Positions 25,932-33,600 of a DNA stretch of 42,687 nt are shown piece by piece. Every line of letters begins with the position of its first letter. Within the stretch, counting starts at the first letter, position 1. The stretch lies in contig CANFPP010000016.1 of NCBI GenBank assembly GCA_947449005.1, forward strand, positions 1 to 42,687, read 5' to 3'. A model generated the notes under the pieces. It was not told the DNA's origin. It did not search any database and saw only the letters and a list, made by a program, of their open reading frames with translations. Made by a program: the position numbers and the translations under genes. The stretch is from Holosporales bacterium (GTDB lineage: Bacteria; Pseudomonadota; Alphaproteobacteria; Paracaedibacterales; CANFPP01).

Positions 25932-26201
25932 ATGAAATTTTTTACAACACTATGCTTCCTTATGATTCAGACGACAGTTTCAAGTTTTGCTCAAGAAAAT
26001 GAGTTTGATATATCAGCAGCACCGCCACTAAAAAAAAGCCTGGACCCTCAATTTACTTCTCAAAGAAATTCTCAGCGCGGTATTATAGACATAACAAACC
26101 AAAGCTTAACCAAAGCACATCAGCATACCCTCAATGAAAGAATAGCTAGAGAAAAAAAATCTGAAGCAATGCGTATAAGAACCCAACAATTAATATCATA
26201 A
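25932..26201 (+). CDS. Secreted small protein, function unknown (block member 2)
   Basis: From the ATG at 25932 the product is 89 aa with signal peptide MKFFTTLCFLMIQTTVSSFA-QE; an upstream ATG at 25896 would prepend 12 polar residues and has no better ribosome binding site. The mature part is polar (QFTSQRNSQRG, NERIAREKKSEAMRI) and has no motif I recognise. Lies 84 nt after member 1 and is followed by a GAGGAGT-GACA-ACTCCTC hairpin at 26218-26235. Confidence 0.5.
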   Translation: MKFFTTLCFLMIQTTVSSFAQENEFDISAAPPLKKSLDPQFTSQRNSQRGIIDITNQSLTKAHQHTLNERIAREKKSEAMRIRTQQLIS

Positions 26202-26217
26202 TAAAAGTGAGCATCTT

Positions 26218-26235
26218 GAGGAGTGACAACTCCTC
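26218..26235 (+). terminator. Hairpin after block member 2
   Basis: Perfect 7-bp stem GAGGAGT/ACTCCTC with loop GACA, 17 nt after the stop. No T tract follows, so termination is uncertain. Confidence 0.35.
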
Positions 26236-26385
26236 TATCTTCTCTGTACTCGCCCCAAGGATCTCCTCAAACAGTTAAAAGCAACCGAGTGAGCAAAATA
26301 ATTATAAAAATCACATATTGACGGATGGGTTAAGAACGATTTAAATAAAATTTGTCTTAAAATTATTTAATTAAAGGTCGCCTTA

Positions 26386-26847
26386 ATGAAAAAAATTGCA
26401 AAAATAATTGCCATCTCTCTTTGCTTAGCAACAACAACTTTCGCTGTGGAAAGTGATGTCGAATCCATAGAAGAAGGCACTTCCGATTCAAGAGCAGTAT
26501 TAGCCTCTGTACAAAATGCCATACAAGCACTACAAGATCTAAATCCAGAAATGTTACAAGATCTGGCACGCCAAAAACCAGGAAACATCGGTTTAACTAC
26601 TCTCTGCTCTTCACTTTGCCAAACTCTTACTACGTTACAGGAAGATGCTGACAATTTCAGCACAGGTCTTTCAGCGTTCGCGGAAATACTCGTTGATTTA
26701 CCCGATAGCGAAGAAGAAGCTGTTGACCCAATGGCTGCTAGCTTTGTCGCAAATTTTGATTTAATGACATCAGCCCCTAGTAAACTCGCAAGGTCAGACT
26801 CACAACAAGACGGGAATGATGCAAGTATTGAAGAAGAAAACGATTAA
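26386..26847 (+). CDS. Secreted helical protein (block member 3, paralogue family)
   Basis: A 153-aa product with signal peptide MKKIAKIIAISLCLATTTFA-VES. The mature core VLASVQNAIQALQDLNPEMLQDLARQ...LCSSLCQTLTTLQ shares its pattern with members 4-6: I-x-x-A-[IL], then x-[FL]-x-[DT]-[LIY]-A, then about 10-15 residues to a Cys, then a helix. Two cysteines (LCSSLC) fall in that segment. The C terminus is acidic (SIEEEND). No known family. Leader ATTAAAGGTCGCC before the ATG. Confidence 0.65.
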   Translation: MKKIAKIIAISLCLATTTFAVESDVESIEEGTSDSRAVLASVQNAIQALQDLNPEMLQDLARQKPGNIGLTTLCSSLCQTLTTLQEDADNFSTGLSAFAEILVDLPDSEEEAVDPMAASFVANFDLMTSAPSKLARSDSQQDGNDASIEEEND

Positions 26848-26872
26848 TTTTAGTCACGATTTTCTATAAAAT

Positions 26873-26900
26873 TTATCCTGGGGTTTATGCCTCAGGATAA
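26873..26900 (+). terminator. Hairpin after block member 3 (ATCCTG...CAGGAT type)
   Basis: Arms TTATCCTGGGG and CCTCAGGATAA (10 of 11 pairs) with a TTTATG loop, 25 nt after the stop. It shares the ATCCTG/CAGGAT arms with the inverted repeats of the element at 13666-13810. No T tract, so it may be a repeat rather than a terminator. Confidence 0.4.
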
Positions 26901-26914
26901 ATCCCAACACAGAA

Positions 26915-26946
26915 TTAAGAAAGATCAGAGTTAAGAAAGATCAGAG
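26915..26946 (+). repeat. Tandem 16-bp duplication
   Basis: The 16-mer TTAAGAAAGATCAGAG occurs twice without a gap, followed by a third partial TTAAG. It lies in the spacer upstream of block member 4. Confidence 0.85.
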
Positions 26947-27050
26947 TTAAGCTTGATAAATTGTATTGCCTATTCTTTGTGTTGACGAATGACTCTGTCT
27001 TGTTTTAATTAAAATCTATCATAAAATTTTTCGAAACAAGGCCCCACAAA

Positions 27051-27647
27051 ATGAGCCGAATAATACAAGCAATAATTATTGCTCTCTATTTCTCTCCAGC
27101 AAGTTTTTCTATGGATGTTTTTGGGTTTGGTGAAGAAGAAGATGACGTACCTCCACTCTGTATATTACAAAATATTCTTGCTCCAATTGCTCATATAGAT
27201 ACGCAAATATTCCTAGATCTTGCAGATCAACATAAGGGAACAAAGACAGCTGAACTATGCACGGGGGTCTGCCCTAAAATCGAAGCATTAAAAACACAGT
27301 ATCATTCTATCGCAAAGCTCCTAGATACATCAGCAGATGAGATTTTTGGTCCAATGGACCTGCACCAAATAATAGATAATCTTCAATCAATCAATGAAAT
27401 AAATATTAATGAATTCGAATTACTTTTAGCTCACCTTGGAAAACTGAAAAAAAGCAATCTTTCAATTTTAAAAGATTTACAAGAATTATTAGGCATCCTC
27501 TTCCCTATAGCACGAGAAAGAGCAGAATCTTCTCTCATCGCTATTGGCAATTCAGTAACCCAAGTATCGCCCCAAGAACCAGAGTTGTATGTAGGTAGCT
27601 ATCGCGAACCCCGTAGATCACTCTTGGATTCTCCTAGTTTTCCCTAA
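27051..27647 (+). CDS. Secreted helical protein (block member 4, paralogue family)
   Basis: A 198-aa product with signal peptide MSRIIQAIIIALYFSPASFS-MD. Its core CILQNILAPIAHIDTQIFLDLADQHKGTKTAELCTGVCPKIEALK lines up with member 3 (NAIQALQDLNPEMLQDLARQ...LCSSLC), including the LC-x2/3-C pair. A further predicted helix pair follows (IIDNLQSINEININEFELLLAHLGKL...). No known family. AAGG-CCCC leader 10 nt from the ATG. Confidence 0.65.
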   Translation: MSRIIQAIIIALYFSPASFSMDVFGFGEEEDDVPPLCILQNILAPIAHIDTQIFLDLADQHKGTKTAELCTGVCPKIEALKTQYHSIAKLLDTSADEIFGPMDLHQIIDNLQSINEININEFELLLAHLGKLKKSNLSILKDLQELLGILFPIARERAESSLIAIGNSVTQVSPQEPELYVGSYREPRRSLLDSPSFP

Positions 27648-27655
27648 ACCCTCCC

Positions 27656-27708
27656 TCTCGAACCAACACCTGATAATACCTGTTGCACCACACACGGATT
27701 CCAACTAT
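27656..27708 (-). pseudogene. Degenerate copy of the gp8-like gene 3' end
   Basis: Matches 28911-28962, the last codons of the gp8-like gene, at 40 of 52 positions plus one inserted base; all twelve differences are transitions. It starts eight bases after the stop of block member 4. Together the two copies form direct repeats around the genes at 27779 and 28232. Confidence 0.7.
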
Positions 27709-27778
27709 ACAGATCACTGACAATATTTTTTTAATAAAAATAATAACAAAACATAAAATAAAAAGGTGCCCCCCCTAA

Positions 27779-28108
27779 ATGAAAAAAGTATATCAATTAC
27801 TTGCGATCTCTCTATGCCTAGCAACACCAAGTTTCTCTAGCGACCTCACCTCAGCTATTGCTAACTATGACGATGAAACATTTAGCAGCCATGTTATTTA
27901 TCCTATTAATAAAGCTCTCAAAGATCTAGAAAGTAATATTATTATAGATCCAAAGCCATTCACAGATATTGCAAGATTATTTGAAGAATATTCTGAAGTA
28001 ACAAAAATATGCCAAGATATAGAAACAGCGATTAATAGCGTAGACAACCAAAGTTTTTTAATTAAAGAAAAAATAACAGAATTAAAAAAGTTGTTTACGG
28101 CTCGTTAA
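27779..28108 (+). CDS. Secreted helical protein (block member 5, paralogue family)
   Basis: A 109-aa product with signal peptide MKKVYQLLAISLCLATPSFS-SD, almost identical to that of member 6 (one substitution across the first 21 residues). The core VIYPINKALKDLESNIIIDPKPFTDIARLFEEYSEVTKICQDIETAI follows the family pattern but is the shortest version and ends soon after (KKLFTAR). It may be a truncated member. Leader AAAAAGGTGCCCCCCC. Confidence 0.62.
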   Translation: MKKVYQLLAISLCLATPSFSSDLTSAIANYDDETFSSHVIYPINKALKDLESNIIIDPKPFTDIARLFEEYSEVTKICQDIETAINSVDNQSFLIKEKITELKKLFTAR

Positions 28109-28231
28109 TAACTTAGACAAAATATCTGTTAATATAATTGCGCTATAATTTAATTATCAAAATAAAGATAATTAACATCATCACGGGGATAATTAGCAGA
28201 TATTTTAACAAAATAAAAAGGTACATCCCAA

Positions 28232-28873
28232 ATGAAAAAAGTATATCAATTACTTGCAATATTCCTATGCCTAGCAACACCAAGTTTCTCTAGCACTGAC
28301 GGTAAATTCTCCGAGAGTGATGTGGATCCAACAATTTGTAATCGTATGTACTACGGCATCGCAAAATGTATTCATGAAATTCCCTATCTAGATTCAGAAC
28401 CATTGAGAACTTATGCCGTTCAACATCCAGAATATAACAATATTATCCAAATAATATGTGATAAAATTATGAATGTGAAAGAGTTAAATACTTTTCTTTT
28501 AGAAAAATTAAGAACATTCAACCCAGCAGAAATGGACATATTTCAAAAACAGATATTTAAATCTAAGAATGGTATTCATGAGACTTTTATTCTCAGAACT
28601 GATTCTGAGAAAACACCTGGGGGCCTGTATTATATAACTGCAAAAAAACTCCAACGAGCTTCAAACGGATTAACTCCAGAAATATTAGAAAAGCGCGTGG
28701 GACAACATCATTTTTTAGATTTCCAATCGTACCGAGATATATGCATAGCGATGGAGGATTTAAAAACTAAATGTATTTCTCTGATGGAAGACTTGGACCA
28801 TTTTAAAGATGGTACTTTCCACATAAATAATTTACTTCAGGCGATGTCGATTGAATCTTCTGATAAGTATTAA
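28232..28873 (+). CDS. Secreted helical protein (block member 6, paralogue family)
   Basis: A 213-aa product with signal peptide MKKVYQLLAIFLCLATPSFS-S. Core CNRMYYGIAKCIHEIPYLDSEPLRTYAVQHPEYNNIIQIICDKI matches the family pattern. The C-terminal half has a second region (GGLYYITAKKLQRASNGLTPEIL...AMEDLKTKCISLMEDLDHF) that may be another helical repeat. The near-identical first 60 bases and leader with member 5 point to a recent tandem duplication. Followed by a terminator at 28880-28908. Confidence 0.65.
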   Translation: MKKVYQLLAIFLCLATPSFSSTDGKFSESDVDPTICNRMYYGIAKCIHEIPYLDSEPLRTYAVQHPEYNNIIQIICDKIMNVKELNTFLLEKLRTFNPAEMDIFQKQIFKSKNGIHETFILRTDSEKTPGGLYYITAKKLQRASNGLTPEILEKRVGQHHFLDFQSYRDICIAMEDLKTKCISLMEDLDHFKDGTFHINNLLQAMSIESSDKY

Positions 28874-28879
28874 TACAAA

Positions 28880-28908
28880 AAAAGCTAGCTTCGGTTAGCT
28901 TTTCTTTT
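28880..28908. terminator. Bidirectional terminator between block member 6 and the gp8-like gene
   Basis: Stem AAAAGCTAGC/GTTAGCTTTT (one G-T pair) with loop TTCG. On the plus strand CTTTT follows; on the minus strand a run of seven Ts follows. It serves the two convergent transcripts, so the head genes would end here and not read into the tail genes. Confidence 0.78.
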
Positions 28909-29320
28909 ATCCTCGAATCAGTGCCTGATAATACTGTTGTACCGCACGTGGACTCTGATTATTGGGCATATCGATGATACTGCCTTCCAGACGCATAATT
29001 GCTTCTTTACCATCTTTGAGTAGAATTTTTTTGCCATCAATTGCTTTTTCAACAAGACTTGCCATTTCAATAGATTCTCTGCCACCGATGTTTTCACTGA
29101 GCATTGATGCCTTTAATTTCAAACGCCCAAAAACACCCGTTGGCACCAGCATCATATTTGTCCAAATCTCCTCAATTTCTAAAACAATCGCAGGATACTT
29201 AGACCCGGGTGGAGTATTAAGATGAATATGACCATGGAGTCCCTTATCTTGGATAACTGACGCCTCTTGTAGCACTGAGCGCAGCGCACCCAAAATTCCA
29301 AAATCTACCATAATGTTCAT
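28907..29320 (-). CDS. Head-tail completion protein, GTA gp8-like (DUF3168 type)
   Basis: A 137-aa protein in the position of GTA gene 8, with the DUF3168-type layout: short N-terminal helix (ALRSVLQEASVI), then HIHLNTPPGSKYPAIVLEIEEIWTN (family members carry a similar P-x-x-x-P-Y-V/I segment). It is thought to close the head-tail junction. ATG overlaps the stop of the adaptor gene (ATGA). Last gene of the head segment before the terminator; a decayed copy of its 3' end lies at 27656-27708. Confidence 0.68.
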   Translation of the reverse strand: MNIMVDFGILGALRSVLQEASVIQDKGLHGHIHLNTPPGSKYPAIVLEIEEIWTNMMLVPTGVFGRLKLKASMLSENIGGRESIEMASLVEKAIDGKKILLKDGKEAIMRLEGSIIDMPNNQSPRAVQQYYQALIRG

Positions 29321-29661
29321 CCTTCCTTTTCAAAAGCCAGAAACTCAACCCACGCTTTTTTCGCATCTATTAAGGGGCGAGTCGCTAAATATAATGTTCT
29401 ATTTCCCCAGCGTAATCTGTTCCCATATGCATGTAAAGCATTTCTGTTAGTCATTTTTCGCATAACTACACGAAATTTAGAGTTATCCACAGATTTTTTT
29501 ATCGAATTCCATTCTGGCTCTTTTGTGGGCAACGAAGTAATTTCAGCCCAAACTTCCATCAAATCCTGCCAAGATTCTTGATATTCCCCACTTTCATCCT
29601 CAACAACCTTGCGTCTTTGCAAGACAATCCGCTCGCTTAAATTTGCAATACGACATCTCAT
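29317..29661 (-). CDS. Phage head-tail adaptor protein (GTA gp7-like)
   Basis: A 114-aa protein of the SPP1 gp16 / phage head-tail joining family (PF05521 type): N-terminal LSERIVLQRRKVVEDESGEYQESWQDLMEVWAEI, central FRVVMRKM, and C-terminal GNRTLYLATRPLIDAKKAWVEFLAFE are the usual three blocks. It forms part of the connector below the portal. ATG overlaps the stop of the preceding gene (TAATG). Confidence 0.8.
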   Translation of the reverse strand: MRCRIANLSERIVLQRRKVVEDESGEYQESWQDLMEVWAEITSLPTKEPEWNSIKKSVDNSKFRVVMRKMTNRNALHAYGNRLRWGNRTLYLATRPLIDAKKAWVEFLAFEKEG

Positions 29662-30230
29662 TACGGCAACCTCATAATTCTGTAAGGCTGCAATAAAGAT
29701 TGAAACATCGTATTTTCGGCAAGATTAGTCGTGCCTCGATTCTCGTATAAGTCCGTGATCGATAACAAAACAGCATGACGAATAGCTGATGGCACATTTT
29801 TTGGATAATTCCCGTAACCTGCTTGATAAATGACTTCTACAGCTTCGTATTGATTTGCCACCTGAACTTGTGGGATTAAACGATTTCCATCCAGAAAATA
29901 GCGTTTAATTGGATTTTTACCATTATTTGGCAACAGCGCATTCACAGATAAAATCTCAATTAACGGTGGATACACTAGGTCAATGCGCACTGTCGCTGGT
30001 ATTTTACTCGTTAAATTTTGCGGCTGTTCCTCAGAACGACACCATAAGGCTTGCCACGTTTGAAACAAAAGAGATCGTCCCAAATATTGCTCCACAACAC
30101 TCGTTGCCGTTAGAATTAATCCTTCCAGGTATTCATCTTCATAGCTTTGATCAAGGCGCAAATGCGCCTTGACCTCAGCCAAGCTTACCACTGTAATTTC
30201 AGGTGCTTTAACTGATGTAATCATTTTCAT
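29661..30230 (-). CDS. Phage head-tail connector protein (GTA gp6-like)
   Basis: A 189-aa protein of the gp6-like connector family: EITVVSLAEVKAHLRLDQSYEDEYLEGLI at the N terminus, followed by VVEQYLGRSLLFQTW, is the hallmark (S-L-x-E-V-K-x-H-L-R-x-D). The C-terminal VPSAIRHAVLLSITDLYENRG is also typical. The adaptor ring sits on the portal. Its ATG overlaps the capsid gene stop by one base (TAATG). Confidence 0.85.
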   Translation of the reverse strand: MKMITSVKAPEITVVSLAEVKAHLRLDQSYEDEYLEGLILTATSVVEQYLGRSLLFQTWQALWCRSEEQPQNLTSKIPATVRIDLVYPPLIEILSVNALLPNNGKNPIKRYFLDGNRLIPQVQVANQYEAVEVIYQAGYGNYPKNVPSAIRHAVLLSITDLYENRGTTNLAENTMFQSLLQPYRIMRLP

Positions 30231-31363
30231 TAATCCTTTGCAAAACGAACAATTTTAATGGCATCAAAGTTGATAACGTCGCCACCAACCCGCTTTGTTG
30301 CATAAAATTCCACATATGGTTTTGCGCTATACGGGTCACGTAGAATGTGCATGCCAGACCGGTCAACAATTTGATATCCCTGATAAAAATTACCAAATGC
30401 CATCGATTGACTCGGAACACCTGCCACTAAAGTTGGCATATCTTCTGCAATAACAACAGGATATCCAAGCAGAGTATCTGGTGCTCCAGCCAACAAGCCA
30501 GGCTGCCATAAATAATCACCACTAGACTGATCGCGCAAACGTCGCACCGCCGCCATCGCAGAGCGTGACATCATCCAAACTGCACCCGCTAAATACTCAG
30601 GTCTCAGGCTGTGACATGTTTCCAAAAGAACATCGCTATCCACAAGCGCACCGTCCTCGCCAGTTGATATTGACTCAAACTTACCCCACTCTCCCTTGCC
30701 TAACGCCACAGTTGGATAAGTTAAAAAGCCCTTTGGCTTGCCGTTACCATCGCCATTGATAAAAGCATGATTCTCACTTCTGCACATTTTCTGAGCAATT
30801 TTATCTGCCAACCAATGCTCCACATCAAAGCTTGCATCATCCAAAAGCTTTTGACTTGCTCGTGGCTTTGCATAGATTTGATGCACGGAAATACGAAGCT
30901 TGCTCAATTCTGGAGTTGATGTTTCAGGACGATCAGCTGTCTCAGCTACCCATCCCACATCTGTTTCTCCCTTATCCAACAAAAGCTCCAATGTATCGGT
31001 TGAAATCGTTGTCATTCGCGCTAATGAGCGCATCGGTGAAATGCGACCCACTGTCCCATGAATCATCTCAACCATTGGATGGGGAATCAGATAACCACCA
31101 CTTGCGTCATTCACACTGGTTAAGGATTTTTGCTCAAAATTCAAAGGCGCTTCTATCCCCTTGCAAACATAATTCATAAAGGCATCTTTAACATTTCGAT
31201 CTTGCCCAGATACTGACTTTGCCTCACCCGCAATAACAGGACGACGCATTGCTGTTTGCAACTGTTGAAATTTGTTTTCCTGATTGGATTTAAACTCTTG
31301 AAATGCACCTTCTAATGCTCCCAAGCTTGCATGAATTGTTTCTATATTTTCTTGTGTATGCAT
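30230..31363 (-). CDS. HK97-family major capsid protein
   Basis: A 377-aa capsid subunit. The first 60 residues are a helical scaffold-like delta domain (EGAFQEFKSNQENKFQQLQTAM), followed by the capsid fold: SLTSVNDASGGYLIPHPM, RISPMRSLARMTTISTDTLELLLDKGETDVGW, ENHAFINGDGNGKPKGFL and the C-terminal DRSGMHILRDPYSAKPYVEFYATKRVGGDVINFDAIKIVRFA. This matches phage HK97/GTA gp5 capsids. Probably cleaved after the delta domain by the protease encoded just upstream. SD AAGGAT upstream of the ATG. Confidence 0.93.
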   Translation of the reverse strand: MHTQENIETIHASLGALEGAFQEFKSNQENKFQQLQTAMRRPVIAGEAKSVSGQDRNVKDAFMNYVCKGIEAPLNFEQKSLTSVNDASGGYLIPHPMVEMIHGTVGRISPMRSLARMTTISTDTLELLLDKGETDVGWVAETADRPETSTPELSKLRISVHQIYAKPRASQKLLDDASFDVEHWLADKIAQKMCRSENHAFINGDGNGKPKGFLTYPTVALGKGEWGKFESISTGEDGALVDSDVLLETCHSLRPEYLAGAVWMMSRSAMAAVRRLRDQSSGDYLWQPGLLAGAPDTLLGYPVVIAEDMPTLVAGVPSQSMAFGNFYQGYQIVDRSGMHILRDPYSAKPYVEFYATKRVGGDVINFDAIKIVRFAKD

Positions 31364-31376
31364 CTTTTTATCCTTT

Positions 31377-31922
31377 CTAGTTTTCAGTTAATGACATTGC
31401 TAAGGATTGAATTCTCCCCAACACCTGATCAATCTCCACACAGCTCTCGATGTCAGATTTTATTGACATAATTTTCGCTTTTGGATTTGCAGCGAAAGTA
31501 ACGAGAGAGATTTCATGGAGATCAATTTCTTGAAGAATGCGACTATTAGCCTGTGAGTTTTTCACCGCTTTTAAGGTGTTAAATCCTATCGATAGTCCAT
31601 CTATAACTCGTGATTTTAAGAGGCTATAAGCCTCGCGACCTTGGCGCAGATCTAATAGAAGTCGCCCTTTAACAAAAAGACCGTAACCGTCTTCTCTGAT
31701 TTCTTCCCAAATGCCGATTGGTGCTTTTGGATCATGTTGCCACAGCATTTTTGGCATCTGACTTCGCGATTCCCAGCGTGATAAAGTGCGCTCAAATGCA
31801 CCAGGCGCAACCTCTTCTCTTTGATGATCAACAACATCAAAAACGCTTGCGTATCCGCAGAAAATTCCTTCTTCATCGCAAGCCTTAATTTCAAATCCAA
31901 CATTAATTTTTTCAGTTACCAT
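31377..31922 (-). CDS. HK97-family prohead protease
   Basis: A 181-aa serine protease of the U35/Peptidase_S78 group that processes the capsid and itself during head maturation. Motifs: FCGYASVFDVVDHQREEVAPGAFERTL, catalytic His in MLWQHDPKAPIG, and catalytic Ser in SRVIDGLSIGFNTLKA. Overlaps the portal gene by 11 nt and lies 13 nt before the capsid gene. Confidence 0.92.
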   Translation of the reverse strand: MVTEKINVGFEIKACDEEGIFCGYASVFDVVDHQREEVAPGAFERTLSRWESRSQMPKMLWQHDPKAPIGIWEEIREDGYGLFVKGRLLLDLRQGREAYSLLKSRVIDGLSIGFNTLKAVKNSQANSRILQEIDLHEISLVTFAANPKAKIMSIKSDIESCVEIDQVLGRIQSLAMSLTEN

Positions 31923-33141
31923 TTACCTGACTCCTTTCTATACAGTCGTATCCTTGCAATGGCGTGTACCCAACCGCCTGCCTCTTTTCATTTATGGTTA
32001 GAAAATCTGCTGCTATAATTTTTGCCCACGCCGCTTCTCGCTTTGGTGCCAGTGCTGGGATTGAATCTGTGTCGTAACTCAGCCTTAAATCATCCTCAAA
32101 ATAGGGCGCCAACCACAGATTAAATTCCGCCACAAAGAACTCTAAAAGTGGAATAATCGTATCTTCCCAAAGGTGAAATCGTGCTTCTTTATAATTGGCA
32201 AAAGTCGCATCACCTGGCACACCAACCAGCATTGGCGGCACTCCATATGCCTGTGCAATCTCGCGCGCTGACAGATTTTTTCCTTCAATAAAATCGAGAT
32301 CTTTTGGCGAAAGCCCCATTTCCTTCCATTCAAAATCTCCCTCAAGCACCATAACTTTTCCAGCATTTGAGGTTCCCTGGTATGCTTGCTTGACATCTTG
32401 ACGCAAGCTGTCCCGCTGAGCATCCGTCAGCCCGCCATTATGGGGAGGGGTCTTGACTAATAAAGCACCTGACGGCCTGCCTCCATTCTGCAAAAGCGAT
32501 AAATTATGCCCAGCCACAGCATTGTGCTGATCAATCGCACCTGCAGCAGCCTCAATAGCACTCATGCCATACCAATCATTCAAAGGATGAAAAGTTTTCA
32601 GGTGTAAAACCGATGATTTCCCTGACAAAGAATCAACTGCCAATTGCTTTCGGTGGCCACCAACGGAATATTCATAAGCAAGCGGCACGCCATCACTGCC
32701 TGGAATAATTTTCATGCGATCAGGCCTTAAGGGATGTAATTCTTGGGGAATTCCTTGATGATCAAGCACCGCCTCGATATATGTATTTCCCGCTAACAGT
32801 AGATATCCAACGACTGCTTCCATAAATGCAGATCCCGCCTGGCGCGGACTTGGGCTATTTAAAAGATTAAGCAAGGGATGTTTTTCAACTTCCTGGTCAC
32901 TGTTACGCCGATATAAAAGCCAGGGAACACTTGCCAATCCCCGCGCAATTAAATTTACACAGCGGTAAACAATAACGTTTTTCTGATACCCCTCTTCTGC
33001 CAGAGAGTCATATCTTTTAGGCGTCCAGACAGGCTGACCTAAAACATTGTAAGCCACAATTGAACCGGTACCACTTGCTTTTTGTTCTAAATCCGGACGC
33101 AACGATCCGGACGTCAAGCGTTTAAGCCATGACATCATCAT
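31912..33141 (-). CDS. HK97-family phage portal protein
   Basis: A 409-aa portal subunit, the DNA entry ring of the head. Typical blocks: YQKNVIVYRCVNLIARGLASVPWLLYRR, GNTYIEAVLDHQGIPQELHPLRPDRM, NGGRPSGALLV, LSAREIAQAYGVPPMLVGVPGDATFANYKEARFHLWEDTIIPLL. It starts with three consecutive ATG codons, the first after GGAG with a 5-nt spacer. It is the first gene of the minus-strand cluster; no terminase lies upstream within the window. Confidence 0.93.
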   Translation of the reverse strand: MMMSWLKRLTSGSLRPDLEQKASGTGSIVAYNVLGQPVWTPKRYDSLAEEGYQKNVIVYRCVNLIARGLASVPWLLYRRNSDQEVEKHPLLNLLNSPSPRQAGSAFMEAVVGYLLLAGNTYIEAVLDHQGIPQELHPLRPDRMKIIPGSDGVPLAYEYSVGGHRKQLAVDSLSGKSSVLHLKTFHPLNDWYGMSAIEAAAGAIDQHNAVAGHNLSLLQNGGRPSGALLVKTPPHNGGLTDAQRDSLRQDVKQAYQGTSNAGKVMVLEGDFEWKEMGLSPKDLDFIEGKNLSAREIAQAYGVPPMLVGVPGDATFANYKEARFHLWEDTIIPLLEFFVAEFNLWLAPYFEDDLRLSYDTDSIPALAPKREAAWAKIIAADFLTINEKRQAVGYTPLQGYDCIERSQVNGN

Positions 33142-33210
33142 GATGACTCCTTTTATTTATTTGGATTTTTGGGAATGTTTAGTGAATGTGTTTACAATTT
33201 ATCAAAATTA

Positions 33211-33258
33211 CAGACTCTCCGTCGTCATGGCGAGCACCGTAGGTGCATGGCCATCCAG
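33211..33258 (-). repeat. Palindromic intergenic element, copy 2 (CTGGATGGCCA...)
   Basis: Read on the minus strand it begins CTGGATGGCCATGCACCTAC and continues with GGTGCTCGCC and a GACGACGGAG tail. The first half matches the element at 19766-19800. An internal GCACC-GTA-GGTGC hairpin is present at 33234-33246. Confidence 0.5.
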
Positions 33259-33527
33259 TTAAATATTAACTTCTATATTCGTTTGAAATGAACATGCTGC
33301 TTCTGAATGTTTTTTACCGATTTAATCATTATATTAAAAAGGTAGATAGCATGATTGCCCAGCACTTAAATTAGCGCCGGGGTTTCATGCAGAAAATCAC
33401 ACTGTTTTATTTTTTTTTCGGAGGATAATCTTTTTAGATCATACATTTTATTTAGCAAAAATTTTCGTAAAAATCAAATCAAAAAAGTGGCCTTAATTTT
33501 TCATCAGCCTAATTAAGTATCTTTAGC

Positions 33528-33554
33528 TTGTATTAATTAGTTACTATATATAAT
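33528..33554 (+). promoter_or_regulatory. Candidate promoter of the 476-aa secreted protein
   Basis: TTGTAT at 33528-33533 and perfect TATAAT at 33549-33554, with a 15-bp spacer (short). The start codon is 46 nt downstream. Confidence 0.35.
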
Positions 33555-33600
33555 AAATGCATTGCTAAACACACAAGCACTTTAGAAAAGACAACAAATC

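Larger units (their letters stand above)
33142..33600. other. Intergenic region upstream of the portal gene
   Basis: No gene seen. It contains a palindromic element copy (33211-33258) and A+T-rich sequence that must hold the promoters of both the capsid cluster and the 476-aa secreted protein. A good -10 candidate TATAAT for the latter lies at 33549-33554. Confidence 0.5.

Noticed and set aside
26363..26663. Minus-strand frames inside block member 3
   Set aside because: Antisense shadows; the plus-strand frame has the signal peptide and leader.
28100..28231. Possible small RNA in the A+T-rich spacer between block members 5 and 6
   Set aside because: Only weak A/T inverted repeats; sequence looks like an ordinary leader.
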